Below are positions 8,868-17,810 of a stretch of 64,000 bases of DNA, piece after piece; the stretch's first letter is position 1, and each line of letters starts with the position of its first letter. Source of the stretch: Sporosarcina cyprini. Its GTDB lineage: Bacteria; Bacillota; Bacilli; Bacillales_A; Planococcaceae. The translations under genes were made by a program, and so were the position numbers. The notes under the pieces were generated by a model, which saw only the letters and a list, made by a program, of their open reading frames with translations, was not told where the DNA came from and did not search any database. The DNA lies in the NCBI RefSeq assembly GCF_022048975.1, contig NZ_JAKMHX010000016.1, positions 165,096 through 229,095 on the forward strand, read 5' to 3'.

Positions 8868-10232
8868 CTATCGGTTAAACAATGTAGCATCGCCAGCGCG
8901 TGCACTTAGCTTGCCATTCTCATAGATGCCCATCTTCTCAAGCCATTTCAAATACTCAGGTGCCGGTGTCTTGCCGAGAGTTTGAAGAAGTGTCGCTACA
9001 TCGTGGTAGCTCATCGATTGGTAATTCAGCATGACATCGTCACCCATCGGCGCCGCGATAATGAAGTTTACACCCGCAGCCGACAAGAGCACGCTCAAGT
9101 CCTCAATATCGTTTTGGTCTGCCTTAATATGGTTCGTGTAGCAAATATCAACGCCCATCGGGATGCCGTGCATTTTGCCCATGAAATGGTCTTCCAGCCC
9201 TGCCCGGATAACTTGTTTGCTGTTATACAAATACTCCGGTCCGATGAATCCGACGACTGTGTTGACGATGTACGGATCATAATGTCTTGCGAAACCATAG
9301 TTTCTGGATTCCAGCGTCAACTGGTCAATGCCGTAATGCGCTTCTGCGGAAAGCTCCGACCCTTGGCCTGTTTCAAAGTACATAACTTGCGGTCCAGTAC
9401 CTGTTCCTTGTTTCAAAGCAAGATCTCTTGCTTCTGCAATCAATTCGGCGGAAATACCGAACGAGCGATGCGCTTTTTCCGTTCCCGCGATACTTTGGAA
9501 GATCATATCGGCAGGAGCCCCTTGCTGGATTGCTTTCATCTGTGTCGTCACGTGGGCAAGAACACAGTTTTGGGTAGGAATCTCCCAATCGTTAATAAAA
9601 TCCTTTGTCGCATGCAATATGCGTTTCACGCTTTCCACGGAGTCATCGACCGGGTTTATCCCTATGACCGCATCTCCGATACCATACGAAAGCCCTTCCT
9701 TCAACGAAGCGATAATGCCATCAATGTTGTCTGTCGGATGATTCGGCTGCAAACGGGAGGAAAGCGTTCCCTTTTGACCGATCGTAATATTACAAGTGGA
9801 CAGAATCTCAATTTTATTCGCCGCATGGACAAGATCCAGATTGGACATGAGCTTCGTCACTGCCGCAATGACTTCAGAAGTTAAACCCCGGCTAAGCCGC
9901 TTTAATTCCCGGTCGCCTACGTCATTGCTCAAGATGTACTCGCGCAGCTCCGCAATGCTCCAGTTTTTAATTTCGTTATATACTCTTTCATTGATGTCGC
10001 CCTCGATGATCCGGGACACTTCGTCCGTTTCAATCGGGATAAGTGGGTTATTTCGGATATCGCTTACCAGCAATTCGCTGACAACCGCTTTTGCCGCGAT
10101 TCGTTCTTGAACCGTTTCCGCTGCGATGCCGGCTAGCCGGTCTCCTGATTTTTCCTCATTCGCTTTAGCCAATACTTCTTTCAGATCGGCGAATACATAC
10201 CGTTCGCCGCCTAATACCGTTGATAAATTCAA
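8868..10232 (-). CDS. eutB: Ethanolamine ammonia-lyase large subunit EutB
   Basis: This is the catalytic TIM-barrel subunit of ethanolamine ammonia-lyase. At 454 residues it has nearly the same length as characterised EutB (453). Conserved stretches such as TCNITIGQKGTLSSRLQPNH, GIGDAVIGINPVDD, YFETGQGSELSAEAHYG and MGVDICYTNHIKADQND are intact. It binds adenosylcobalamin together with EutC. It lies between eutA (14 bp) and eutC (14 bp). No adenosyltransferase gene (eutT) is present in the window, so cofactor synthesis must be encoded elsewhere. Confidence 0.97.
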   Translation of the reverse strand: MNLSTVLGGERYVFADLKEVLAKANEEKSGDRLAGIAAETVQERIAAKAVVSELLVSDIRNNPLIPIETDEVSRIIEGDINERVYNEIKNWSIAELREYILSNDVGDRELKRLSRGLTSEVIAAVTKLMSNLDLVHAANKIEILSTCNITIGQKGTLSSRLQPNHPTDNIDGIIASLKEGLSYGIGDAVIGINPVDDSVESVKRILHATKDFINDWEIPTQNCVLAHVTTQMKAIQQGAPADMIFQSIAGTEKAHRSFGISAELIAEARDLALKQGTGTGPQVMYFETGQGSELSAEAHYGIDQLTLESRNYGFARHYDPYIVNTVVGFIGPEYLYNSKQVIRAGLEDHFMGKMHGIPMGVDICYTNHIKADQNDIEDLSVLLSAAGVNFIIAAPMGDDVMLNYQSMSYHDVATLLQTLGKTPAPEYLKWLEKMGIYENGKLSARAGDATLFNR

Positions 10233-10246
10233 TTGCAGCGCCTCCT

Positions 10247-11695
10247 TTACGATGTGTGGAATGTTAACGTTTTCACGACAACCGGTACGACACCCGAATC
10301 GAGCGCCTTGCCGATATCAATGTAATCGCCGGTCTCCACGTTGATTTGATCCACACAAATGACACTCTGTTGTACATTCATGGCGACCAGCGTCTGGCCG
10401 ATCACCTTGGCATGATCCGATTGGATGATCAAAATGATCGGTTGCGACGGATCAGGTCGTTTTTCCATCAGACGGATAATCGCCTGGGACAATGATTGGA
10501 TGTCCCGAAATCCCATGTAGGGAAGATTCGAAATATATAATGCGAAGTTTTGCCCTTCCCGGGTCGAGTCGTATAATGCGATCGCCTCGGAAATGGCTGA
10601 GTCGAAAAGATCCAGCCCTTGTTGCAAATCAAACATGAAATCATGCTGGTAAATCGGGATGTTTTTCAAAGGAAGCTCATGCGGTGCCACCTGAATGGTT
10701 GCTCCGCTGATTTCCGTTGTCTGTGTGCCTGCACCTAGCACGGTCGCTCTTACGGTTTCAACAGGCTCCAGCCATTCGAACGACTGCAGTCGGCCATTTT
10801 GCCTCAATGTTGCTGCCAACTGGTTGCCGATATCATCGTATGCCGCGACCTGTACCTGTCCGAGCTCGTGCTGATACATACACTCGGACACGCCTCCGGA
10901 GAAAACGACCGCTTCCACGTCATCCAGCCAAGAAGGCGTATGACCGAGCAGCAGGACGTGATCGTCTGAAGCGACATTCTTGCTTAGGATCCGTGCAAGC
11001 GAACTGGCCATGAAGTCTGTCACTTGCTGGACAGCAGGGCTGTCGGCTCGATCGCCAACCTGCAATCGCCAACCTTGTTCGGCCAGGAGCCGTTCGATCG
11101 GCGGCGAAATGGAACGGACGATGCCATTCTGGAACTCGATGAGACGACCGCCGATATGCATCGTACAAGTCCCTAACAGCTTCTTGTCCTTGTAAACGGC
11201 TATATTGGCCGTTCCCCCGCCGATGTCGATGTTCGCGATCACTTTCCCGCTCTTCGCAGAATAGTCATACGCTCCAGAGCCTTTCGCGGCAATAATGCCT
11301 TCCAAATCCGGCCCTGCCGTCGCAACGAGGAAATCACCAGCTTCATGCGACAGATGATGGAGCATTTCACTCGCATTGCGCTTTGTCGCCGTTTCTCCTG
11401 TAATGATGACGGCACCGGTCTCGATTTGAGATGGCGTCACACCCGCCTCTGCATATTGCGAGCGGATGATCCGTTCCACGCCTTGCGTGTCAATCGTCGA
11501 CGCATCCAGGAGCGGCGTTCGGAAGACCGGACTTTTATATAAAATCTCTTTATCTACGATTTCGATTCGCGGTACATGGGTTGTACCTGCTACATTCATT
11601 AAGGAAAACCGGCTGATGATCAATTTTGTTGTGCTCGTGCCAATATCAATGCCAGCACTGATGATCGTTTCATGCCTTTTATTGAACTGGTTCAC
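10247..11695 (-). CDS. eutA: Ethanolamine ammonia-lyase reactivating factor EutA
   Basis: This is an ATP-dependent chaperone-like protein of the actin/Hsp70 superfamily that removes damaged cobalamin from EutBC. It has 482 residues (family about 467-480). ATPase-fold motifs are visible: SAGIDIGTSTTKLII near residues 13-28 and VIANIDIGGGTANIAVYKD near residue 152. It is the first gene after the internal terminator at 11724-11773, so its expression and that of eutBCLE are probably gated by antitermination. Confidence 0.95.
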   Translation of the reverse strand: MNQFNKRHETIISAGIDIGTSTTKLIISRFSLMNVAGTTHVPRIEIVDKEILYKSPVFRTPLLDASTIDTQGVERIIRSQYAEAGVTPSQIETGAVIITGETATKRNASEMLHHLSHEAGDFLVATAGPDLEGIIAAKGSGAYDYSAKSGKVIANIDIGGGTANIAVYKDKKLLGTCTMHIGGRLIEFQNGIVRSISPPIERLLAEQGWRLQVGDRADSPAVQQVTDFMASSLARILSKNVASDDHVLLLGHTPSWLDDVEAVVFSGGVSECMYQHELGQVQVAAYDDIGNQLAATLRQNGRLQSFEWLEPVETVRATVLGAGTQTTEISGATIQVAPHELPLKNIPIYQHDFMFDLQQGLDLFDSAISEAIALYDSTREGQNFALYISNLPYMGFRDIQSLSQAIIRLMEKRPDPSQPIILIIQSDHAKVIGQTLVAMNVQQSVICVDQINVETGDYIDIGKALDSGVVPVVVKTLTFHTS

Positions 11696-11723
11696 GCCTG
11701 CACCCCATTTCGGAAAATGAAAT

Positions 11724-11773
11724 AAAAAACGCCTCTACAGACCCGGGGATTTCTCCGCGGGTTGTAAAGGCGT
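11724..11773 (-). terminator. Intra-operon terminator before eutA, candidate EutV antitermination site
   Basis: On the minus strand ACGCCTTTACA pairs with TGTAGAGGCGT, with further ACCCG/CGGGT pairing inside, followed by TTTTTTATTT. It lies in the 125-bp gap between eutP and eutA. In Enterococcus faecalis the ANTAR protein EutV binds two-hairpin sites that overlap terminators at equivalent positions, including before eutA. The terminator is clear. I could not identify the upstream partner hairpin with the expected hexaloop with confidence. Confidence 0.82.
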
Positions 11774-11820
11774 CATTGCCGATTTCATGAACTTGTATTA
11801 TCTCCAATATATCAAACTTG

Positions 11821-12333
11821 TTAGGCAGTGTAAAGTGTACCGATGAACCTGACATGGTCATCCTCTGTCTTCTGGACATACTCTTTCATCGAGCGCATGT
11901 CCGTGCACTTCACCAGCTCTTTCAAATGCGTTATGCCGTCTCCTGTGACGGATGACGTGATAATGACAGGGCCCTCCGAGATGATATCTTTCATCATGCG
12001 AAATGCTCTTTCCACATCAGCTTCCGGATGATCGCATTTCGTAATGACTCCGACCCCAATCTTTGGAACTCCCATGCTAAACCCCGGCGGAAAGATCGTC
12101 TTGCCGTTCGTCGCATCTTGGAGATAAAACACATGAGACACTTCCAAAGCCGTTGCCATAATATTTTTGTAGAACAACGGGTTTTCCGTGTATTCACCAG
12201 GCGTATCAACGATCCAATCATAATAAATGAGCGTCTGTGTTTTCACAGCTGGAACCTGCTTGCCTAGCAGCGCATTCGTCAGCGTCGATTTGCCGGCACC
12301 AATGGCACCGATCAGCATCGCTTTGTTTTGCAT
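11821..12333 (-). CDS. eutP: EutP, P-loop protein of the eut operon (GTPase fold, reported acetate kinase)
   Basis: This is a small P-loop NTPase of 170 residues. Walker A GAIGAGKST is at residues 9-17. A switch-like TPGEYTEN near residues 48-55 and the specificity-type motif VITKCD are present. EutP was long called a GTPase, and Salmonella EutP has been reported to act as an acetate kinase, which would fit downstream of PduL. It lies 13 bp after eutS and ends 47 bp before the internal terminator. Confidence 0.92.
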   Translation of the reverse strand: MQNKAMLIGAIGAGKSTLTNALLGKQVPAVKTQTLIYYDWIVDTPGEYTENPLFYKNIMATALEVSHVFYLQDATNGKTIFPPGFSMGVPKIGVGVITKCDHPEADVERAFRMMKDIISEGPVIITSSVTGDGITHLKELVKCTDMRSMKEYVQKTEDDHVRFIGTLYTA

Positions 12334-12346
12334 GTCCGTTCACTCC

Positions 12347-12697
12347 TTACGATTTCGTAATGGACGCCGGTGTATAACCAAGCTTCTCGGACAGGAATCG
12401 GTTAATTTCCATCATCGCCATCTCAACTTCCGAGACACTTCCTACGATGACAAGACTTCCTGTAAACCGATCCAAGAATCCTAGCTTCACATTGGCTGCC
12501 TTCGTCGCCAAATCACCTGCGATAATGACTGTTTCACTTGGCGTGCACGTCATAATCCCTAGCGCTCCGGCTTCTTGGATGCCAAGTTTCTGAAACATAT
12601 CCGGATCAGGATTAGCGATTAGATGGCTAAGCGTAAGCTGTTTCCCTGGGACAAATTCCTGTATGAATCGTTTCTTTTCTTCGCTCAATCTAAGCAC
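12347..12697 (-). CDS. eutS: BMC shell protein EutS
   Basis: This is a hexameric shell protein with a permuted BMC fold (EutS/PduU family), 116 residues against about 111 in enteric bacteria. Typical features are RFIQEFVPGKQLTLSHLIAN, the GIMTCTPSETVIIAGDLATK block and GFLDRFTGSLVIVG. It lies between eutH and eutP with short gaps. Confidence 0.95.
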   Translation of the reverse strand: MLRLSEEKKRFIQEFVPGKQLTLSHLIANPDPDMFQKLGIQEAGALGIMTCTPSETVIIAGDLATKAANVKLGFLDRFTGSLVIVGSVSEVEMAMMEINRFLSEKLGYTPASITKS

Positions 12698-12718
12698 TTC
12701 CTTCTCAGTTTATTGTAT

Positions 12719-14011
12719 TTACGCGTTTGTCAGTACAGCTTCTTCTTCTTTCTTCTCAACCGGCTGTTCAACTTCGCCGTCCTCCAAGTATTCACCCGGA
12801 CGGATGACACCATCGGCACGGTCTTTTTCCTCAAGCTTCAATGCAGTCGGAACAGAAAGTTTGTAGGCGATGGCAATTGCACAGACACCCGCTGTTAATT
12901 TACCTAAGATAACCGGCAAAATGATTGTCGGCTGGAAATTGGCCGTAAATGATAAATGATCACCTAGCAAGAAAGCAGCACAAACCGCGAATGCGATATT
13001 GATGACTTTGTCTTTCGGTCTCATATAACGGACAAGTGAGAACATCGCCAAGATATTCGCCATTGTCGCCAAAATACCGGCGCTTCCCGTCGAGGACAAG
13101 CCAAGCTTGCGTCCGCCCGCTTCAAGCGGCTTCGCAGCATATTTACGCAGCAAATAAACCATTGGGAATGCACCTGCAAGCATGATACCGATATAACCAG
13201 CAGTTTCCAATGCACGGAACTGATCCTTTTCGTCTGCCATGATCGGGTCGAAGCCCCAAGCGCCAAAAACTGTTGAGAATACGCCTGTGAAAATTTCGAC
13301 AATTGAAAAGACAAGGACGAGTTTAATCGCAGCGTCCATCACGCGGCCAAATACCATGAATCCGGAAATCATAGCACGCGGGAAGAATTTTAATCCAAGT
13401 GCGATTGCCACTACAAAGACAAGCAACGGTAAAAGGTTAATAAAGATCTGTAAGTAACTAATGACAAATTCATAATTGGATGTTGCTGTCGTGCTGATGA
13501 CATCACGCACGTCCGTATTGAAAAGCACAATAAGTACAGATGCAATGAATGCACCGATTGGAATCGTCAAAACCCCTGACATGACGCCAAGTGCCATGTA
13601 CTTGTGGTCCCGCTTATCGAGCATGGCAAGTCCCATCGGAATGGAGAATACAATGGTCGCTCCGGACATGAATCCGACGACAAGCGCCATGATCCAACCT
13701 TCATACGATGTTTTCAGTGCATCGGCAAGTTGATATCCGCCCATATCCGATGCAAGAATCGTTGTTGCTGCAATCGCCGGGTCCGCACCAATGGCGTCAA
13801 ACACCGGGCCGATAAATTTACTAATAAACCAAGTCAAATATGGAATGGATGCCATGATACCAGCAGCGGGTACGAAAATATGACCTACCGCGTGCAAACC
13901 GGACATGAATTCCTTTCCTAATCCATCCTCTGGATTTTTGATCGCCGCGAATGCACCAAGCACCGCACACGTCATGATAATCCAGACGATTACTGTACCG
14001 ATCATTTCCAC
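12719..14011 (-). CDS. eutH: Ethanolamine transporter EutH
   Basis: This is an integral membrane ethanolamine permease (EutH family) with about ten hydrophobic helices. It has 430 residues, about 20 more than enteric EutH because of an acidic C-terminal tail (EEKDRADG to the end). Conserved stretches include MSGLHAVGHIFVPAAGIMAS, ILASDMGGYQLADALK and GDHLSFTANFQPTIILPVI. It is the first structural gene after eutV and after the terminator at 14115-14155. RBS AAAGGGGGAA is present. Confidence 0.95.
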   Translation of the reverse strand: MEMIGTVIVWIIMTCAVLGAFAAIKNPEDGLGKEFMSGLHAVGHIFVPAAGIMASIPYLTWFISKFIGPVFDAIGADPAIAATTILASDMGGYQLADALKTSYEGWIMALVVGFMSGATIVFSIPMGLAMLDKRDHKYMALGVMSGVLTIPIGAFIASVLIVLFNTDVRDVISTTATSNYEFVISYLQIFINLLPLLVFVVAIALGLKFFPRAMISGFMVFGRVMDAAIKLVLVFSIVEIFTGVFSTVFGAWGFDPIMADEKDQFRALETAGYIGIMLAGAFPMVYLLRKYAAKPLEAGGRKLGLSSTGSAGILATMANILAMFSLVRYMRPKDKVINIAFAVCAAFLLGDHLSFTANFQPTIILPVILGKLTAGVCAIAIAYKLSVPTALKLEEKDRADGVIRPGEYLEDGEVEQPVEKKEEEAVLTNA

Positions 14012-14114
14012 TATAAATTCCCCCTTTTATCAAATTACATGAATGTCACTGCCAAATAAAGAGATAGATTGCCTAATTCCAAACCACCACCTTAACCAAA
14101 TTTTGGTATATAAC

Positions 14115-14155
14115 AAAACAAAAAGACGCCTAAAGAAAGGTCTTCTTTAAGCGCC
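14115..14155 (-). terminator. Terminator between eutV and eutH, candidate antitermination site
   Basis: On the minus strand GCGCTTAAAGAA pairs with TTTCTTTAGGCGTC around a short loop and is followed by TTTTTGTTTTG. It would stop the eutWV transcript before eutH unless antitermination occurs. Its position suggests regulation by EutV, encoded immediately upstream. The downstream leader up to eutH is about 100 bases and shows no convincing separate sigma-A promoter. Confidence 0.8.
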
Positions 14156-14169
14156 ATTGCTTCAATTAT

Positions 14170-14739
14170 TCACTTGTATAACTCAAGGACTTCCTTGGCA
14201 ATCGACTCCATTGTCTGTTGCCGGGACATGCTGGCATCCCGCATTTTCTTGAATGCTTGTGGCTCAGATAGATTTTCCTTTTCCATCAATAACCCTTTGG
14301 CCCGCTCAATCGTTTTGCGCTTTTCCACTTCACGTTTCACGTCCTGAATGCTCGCTTTCAGCCGTTTCGCTTTCTCGGATTGATGGAGCGCCACTTCAAT
14401 CGCCGGTATCAGATTTGCTTCTGAAATCGGTTTCACTAAATACCCGACAATATTGTCCTGCTGGGCCTTCTCGACAAATTCCTTCTGGCTGTATGCGGTA
14501 ATGAGCAGTATCGGAAGATCCAATTGAGTCCCGATGATCCGGCTCGCCTTCAGCCCGTCGATTTTCGGCATCTTGATGTCCATTAAGACAAGGTCCGGCT
14601 TATGGAGAAACGCCAGCTCCACCGCCCGATCGCCATCTCCCGCTTCACCGACCACTTCATACCCGTGGTCCTCTAATGTTAACTTGAGATCCATCCGGAT
14701 GATCGACTCATCTTCGGCTATTAATATCCTCTTTTTCAT
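14170..14739 (-). CDS. eutV: ANTAR-domain response regulator EutV
   Basis: This is a response regulator acting as an RNA-binding antiterminator. The receiver domain (1-120) has the phospho-acceptor Asp54 (LVLMDIKMP), acidic residues at 10-11 and a conserved K in YLVKPIS. A coiled linker leads to an ANTAR domain (about 130-189, ERAKGLLMEKENLSEPQAF). When phosphorylated by EutW it should bind nascent eut RNA and disrupt the terminators before eutH and eutA. The gene overlaps the end of eutW by 32 bp. Confidence 0.95.
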   Translation of the reverse strand: MKKRILIAEDESIIRMDLKLTLEDHGYEVVGEAGDGDRAVELAFLHKPDLVLMDIKMPKIDGLKASRIIGTQLDLPILLITAYSQKEFVEKAQQDNIVGYLVKPISEANLIPAIEVALHQSEKAKRLKASIQDVKREVEKRKTIERAKGLLMEKENLSEPQAFKKMRDASMSRQQTMESIAKEVLELYK

Positions 14740-16171
14740 AGAAAATCTCCACCTCCGGACTCACTGGAAATGTCACGACGGCATGCGTACCTTCCTCTTG
14801 CGGAACGTACAGAAATTCCCCATTCAAATCATTGGTCACAAGGTTATGGACAATTTCCGTTCCAAGCGACGGTTTCGGCTCTTTCATTCCAACTCCGTTG
14901 TCGGAAATATGGAGCTCGAGAAAGTCTCGATCCGAAGTGAACCATATCCGGATTTCCCCTTCACCCTCCTTGTCAAATGCATGCTTCAACGAGTTTTGTA
15001 CGAGCTCATTGACGATGATTGCAAGTGAAACCGCTTTCCTGGAGGATGTAATTATTTTATTGCCATTCGGCTGAATAATCAAGTCCACTTTCGAGCTCAC
15101 ATCATTCAGTACCATGGCGGAACAGATTTTTCTCGTTAATTCGATAATATTTACATCGTCATCATCGGCATGTTCTTTAGCTAAAATTATTTCATAGACA
15201 GATGAAATGCTGTAAATCCGATTCAGTGTATCCTCAAATGATGCTTGACTGTCCTCAGGCAAGCCTCTCATTTGAAGCCGCAGCAGGCTCGCGATTGTCT
15301 GCAAATTATTTTTCACCCGATGATGGATTTCCTGGATGACAACCGATTTCATCATGAGTTCCTTCTCTTTCATCCTGAGCTCGGTCAAGTCCTGGATGAT
15401 GAGCAGCGTCTCACCTCTGTCCTTTTTCTTCAGCTTGATTTTCTTCACGACCAAACTCTTCCGATCGATTGTCAAATCAAATACGAAGACATCTTCTTTA
15501 TTGTCATAAACCGGCGTCAAAAACGGGAGCAGCTCTGTAATTTTGGCATTGCCCACTTCCTCTGTCCGGCTCATTTCTGATATGAAATTCAAGGCGACGG
15601 GATTTGTGTAAATGAGTTGATCTTTGTCATCAGTCAGAATGAGCATTTCCATCAGTAAATCGGAAACGACAGGCGGGCCACCAACAGCCGAAGCGAGAAA
15701 CTCCCCATTGCGTGCCGGTACGATGGACAAATCCGCTTCGGCGTATCCATCATCGTACATCATTTTTGAAAGGACTTCCTTCTCCTGAATCAGTACACCG
15801 ATAACTTGATGGAAATTATTTTTGATAGGGACGACCGTCTGATCGACCGATTTCCCCTCTTGTGTGATGGCTTGGCGGATTATCGACTTTTTTCCATTCT
15901 TATAGCTATAAAAAACGCCGGGCTCAAAAGATTCGAAAACAATTTTTCCGACGACGGAGTTTTCATAGATTTTGTTTGCATTGCGGGGAAAAGCTTCTGC
16001 CACGACAATCGCATGATCATTGTCCTTGATCTTGCAGTCGATAAACATATAGGAGTCCGACATATCAGCATATAATTGCAACGTGGACGCGACTTCCTCT
16101 AACCTACTGATATCCTCATAAGTCAAATCAGTGTAGAGGATGCATAGTTGCTCCAACGTAGAAGTGACCAT
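14708..16171 (-). CDS. eutW: Ethanolamine-sensing histidine kinase EutW
   Basis: This is a soluble sensor kinase that phosphorylates EutV in response to ethanolamine. The N-terminal part (about 1-170) is a sensory region without membrane segments, followed by a PAS-like domain (about 175-270), a HisKA_2-type dimerisation domain with EIHHRVKNNLQT (His about 287) and an ATPase domain (NELVQNSLKHAF, SDNGVGM). The ATG at 16171 is preferred because AGAGGG lies 11 bases upstream; a GTG three codons earlier (16180) is too close to that site. The gene is transcribed from the promoter at 16220-16248. Confidence 0.93.
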   Translation of the reverse strand: MVTSTLEQLCILYTDLTYEDISRLEEVASTLQLYADMSDSYMFIDCKIKDNDHAIVVAEAFPRNANKIYENSVVGKIVFESFEPGVFYSYKNGKKSIIRQAITQEGKSVDQTVVPIKNNFHQVIGVLIQEKEVLSKMMYDDGYAEADLSIVPARNGEFLASAVGGPPVVSDLLMEMLILTDDKDQLIYTNPVALNFISEMSRTEEVGNAKITELLPFLTPVYDNKEDVFVFDLTIDRKSLVVKKIKLKKKDRGETLLIIQDLTELRMKEKELMMKSVVIQEIHHRVKNNLQTIASLLRLQMRGLPEDSQASFEDTLNRIYSISSVYEIILAKEHADDDDVNIIELTRKICSAMVLNDVSSKVDLIIQPNGNKIITSSRKAVSLAIIVNELVQNSLKHAFDKEGEGEIRIWFTSDRDFLELHISDNGVGMKEPKPSLGTEIVHNLVTNDLNGEFLYVPQEEGTHAVVTFPVSPEVEIFYEKEDINSRR

Positions 16172-16219
16172 ACTTCTCACATCCCTCTAAAAAATAATTG
16201 TCGGATTATTTTTCCTGTA

Positions 16220-16248
16220 ATTATAGTTCTTCTTAAATGACCGGTCAA
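16220..16248 (-). promoter_or_regulatory. Sigma-A promoter of the eut operon
   Basis: On the minus strand TTGACC and TATAAT are separated by exactly 17 bp, close to the vegetative consensus. It is about 50 bp upstream of eutW. It appears constitutive by sequence, which fits a scheme where induction acts later by antitermination. Confidence 0.82.
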
Positions 16249-16284
16249 TACTTACATTTTTTATACGACTTAGTATGAGAATAG

Positions 16285-16325
16285 AAAAAGTGATAGGAGC
16301 TTGTAAAACTCTCCTATCACTTTTT
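16285..16325. terminator. Terminator after agcS
   Basis: AAAAAGTGATAGGAG and its perfect reverse complement form a 15-bp stem with an 11-base loop. The A and T runs at both ends make it usable from either strand. It insulates agcS from the eut promoter region. Confidence 0.9.
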
Positions 16326-16332
16326 CAAAATA

Positions 16333-17736
16333 TTATTTCGTTTCATCCCAACATTCCGCGCCCTTCAAATCTGGAATGTTGCTTCGCTTGAAAACCGGGT
16401 CCTTCCCTAGTTTCCGCTGTCTCGTAAAGTCCTCCAGCACTTTAAAGGCTACCTTGCCAAGCAATAAAATGACGAGCAAGTTCAGGATCGCCATCAAGCC
16501 CATGAACAGATCGGCCATGCTCCAGACAATATCCACTTTTGCCAAAGCGCCGAACATGACAAAGCCGAGAACGGCAATTCGATACAGGACCATCCACGTT
16601 TTATGCGCTTTAATGAATTCAATATTAGTTTCACCATAATAATAATTCCCGACAATCGAACTGAATGCGAAGAACATGATTGCGACTGCAACAAAGTACG
16701 GAGCCCATGAACCGACATGAACCGCCATCGACGATTGCGTTAAAATGATGCCGCTCTCTTCACCTGTGTCGTACAATCCTGCCAATATAATAATGAAGGC
16801 CGTTGCCGAACAGATAATAATTGTGTCGAAAAATACACCTAAACTTTGAACGAGACCCTGTTTAGCGGGATGCGAGACGTTCGCAGTCGCAGCCGCATTC
16901 GGAACGCTCCCCATGCCTGCTTCATTAGAGAATAAACCACGGCGGATCCCTTGCATCATCGCAGCCCCGATGCCCGCACCAGCCATCTCTTTTATGCCAA
17001 ACGCATGCTCAAAAATCAGGGCGATCATACCCGGAATTTCCGTTATATTCATGATCAAAACAAGGAGTGCAATGAGCAGGTAAAATGTCGCCATAATTGG
17101 CACGATGGCTTGCGTCACTTTCACAATCCGATGAACTCCGCCAAAAATGATGATCGCTGTCAGTACAACTAGAACGAGTCCAACCGACCAATACGGCAAA
17201 CTGAACACATCATGGAACGACTGGCTGATCGTGTTGGATTGTACTGCGTTAAAAATGAAACCGAAACAAAGCGTCAAAAGAATTGCAAACACAATACCAA
17301 GATTTCGCAATCCCAGCGCCTTCTCCATATAATAGGCCGGACCGCCGCGAAACGTACTGCCGTCCCGGACTTTGTACACTTGAGCGAGCGTACTCTCAAC
17401 AAACGCAGTCGCCATGCCAATCAAAGCAATTACCCACATCCAAAACACAGCCCCGGGGCCGCCGATTCCAATCGCGAGTGCCACCCCCGTCACGTTCCCT
17501 GTCCCAACGCGTGAAGCCGCGCTTATTGTAAACGCCTGAAACGCCGAGACCCCATGGTCGCTCCCCTTCTTTTCAAAAATCAAACGAAACATCTCACCAA
17601 ACAAACGCACTTGAACGAATCGGGTGCGCACCGTAAAATACAAACCAATTAAAAGCAACAGGCCGATCAATATGTATGTCCATATAAAATCATTTGCCGG
17701 TCCAACCAGCCACTCCAATGCTTTCATGCCATACAC
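16333..17736 (-). CDS. Alanine/glycine/glutamine:sodium symporter (AgcS family)
   Basis: This is a membrane symporter that imports a small neutral amino acid with sodium. It has 467 residues and about ten to eleven hydrophobic helices. Family signatures include SAASRVGTGNVTGVALAIGI near residues 73-93, FRGGPAYYMEKALG and FSNEAGMGSVPNAAAT. It is related to AlsT/DagA. Substrate specificity cannot be settled from sequence. It lies upstream of eut in the same direction but is separated from it by a strong terminator, and its own leader (17811-17935) contains three hairpins ending in a terminator. Confidence 0.93.
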   Translation of the reverse strand: MYGMKALEWLVGPANDFIWTYILIGLLLLIGLYFTVRTRFVQVRLFGEMFRLIFEKKGSDHGVSAFQAFTISAASRVGTGNVTGVALAIGIGGPGAVFWMWVIALIGMATAFVESTLAQVYKVRDGSTFRGGPAYYMEKALGLRNLGIVFAILLTLCFGFIFNAVQSNTISQSFHDVFSLPYWSVGLVLVVLTAIIIFGGVHRIVKVTQAIVPIMATFYLLIALLVLIMNITEIPGMIALIFEHAFGIKEMAGAGIGAAMMQGIRRGLFSNEAGMGSVPNAAATANVSHPAKQGLVQSLGVFFDTIIICSATAFIIILAGLYDTGEESGIILTQSSMAVHVGSWAPYFVAVAIMFFAFSSIVGNYYYGETNIEFIKAHKTWMVLYRIAVLGFVMFGALAKVDIVWSMADLFMGLMAILNLLVILLLGKVAFKVLEDFTRQRKLGKDPVFKRSNIPDLKGAECWDETK

Positions 17737-17810
17737 TCCTTCTCTATGTACTAAATATGTACTCTACTGTCCATACCCTCAATCTAGCCATCTAAATACC
17801 GGACAAAAGA

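Noticed and set aside
8982..9884. A 300-codon plus-strand frame inside eutB
   Set aside because: It is fully antisense to the strongly conserved eutB coding sequence and has no family resemblance or ribosome site.
11679..11879. A 66-codon minus-strand frame between eutP and eutA
   Set aside because: It overlaps both genes and runs through the terminator hairpin, with no ribosome site, so it is better explained as regulatory leader.
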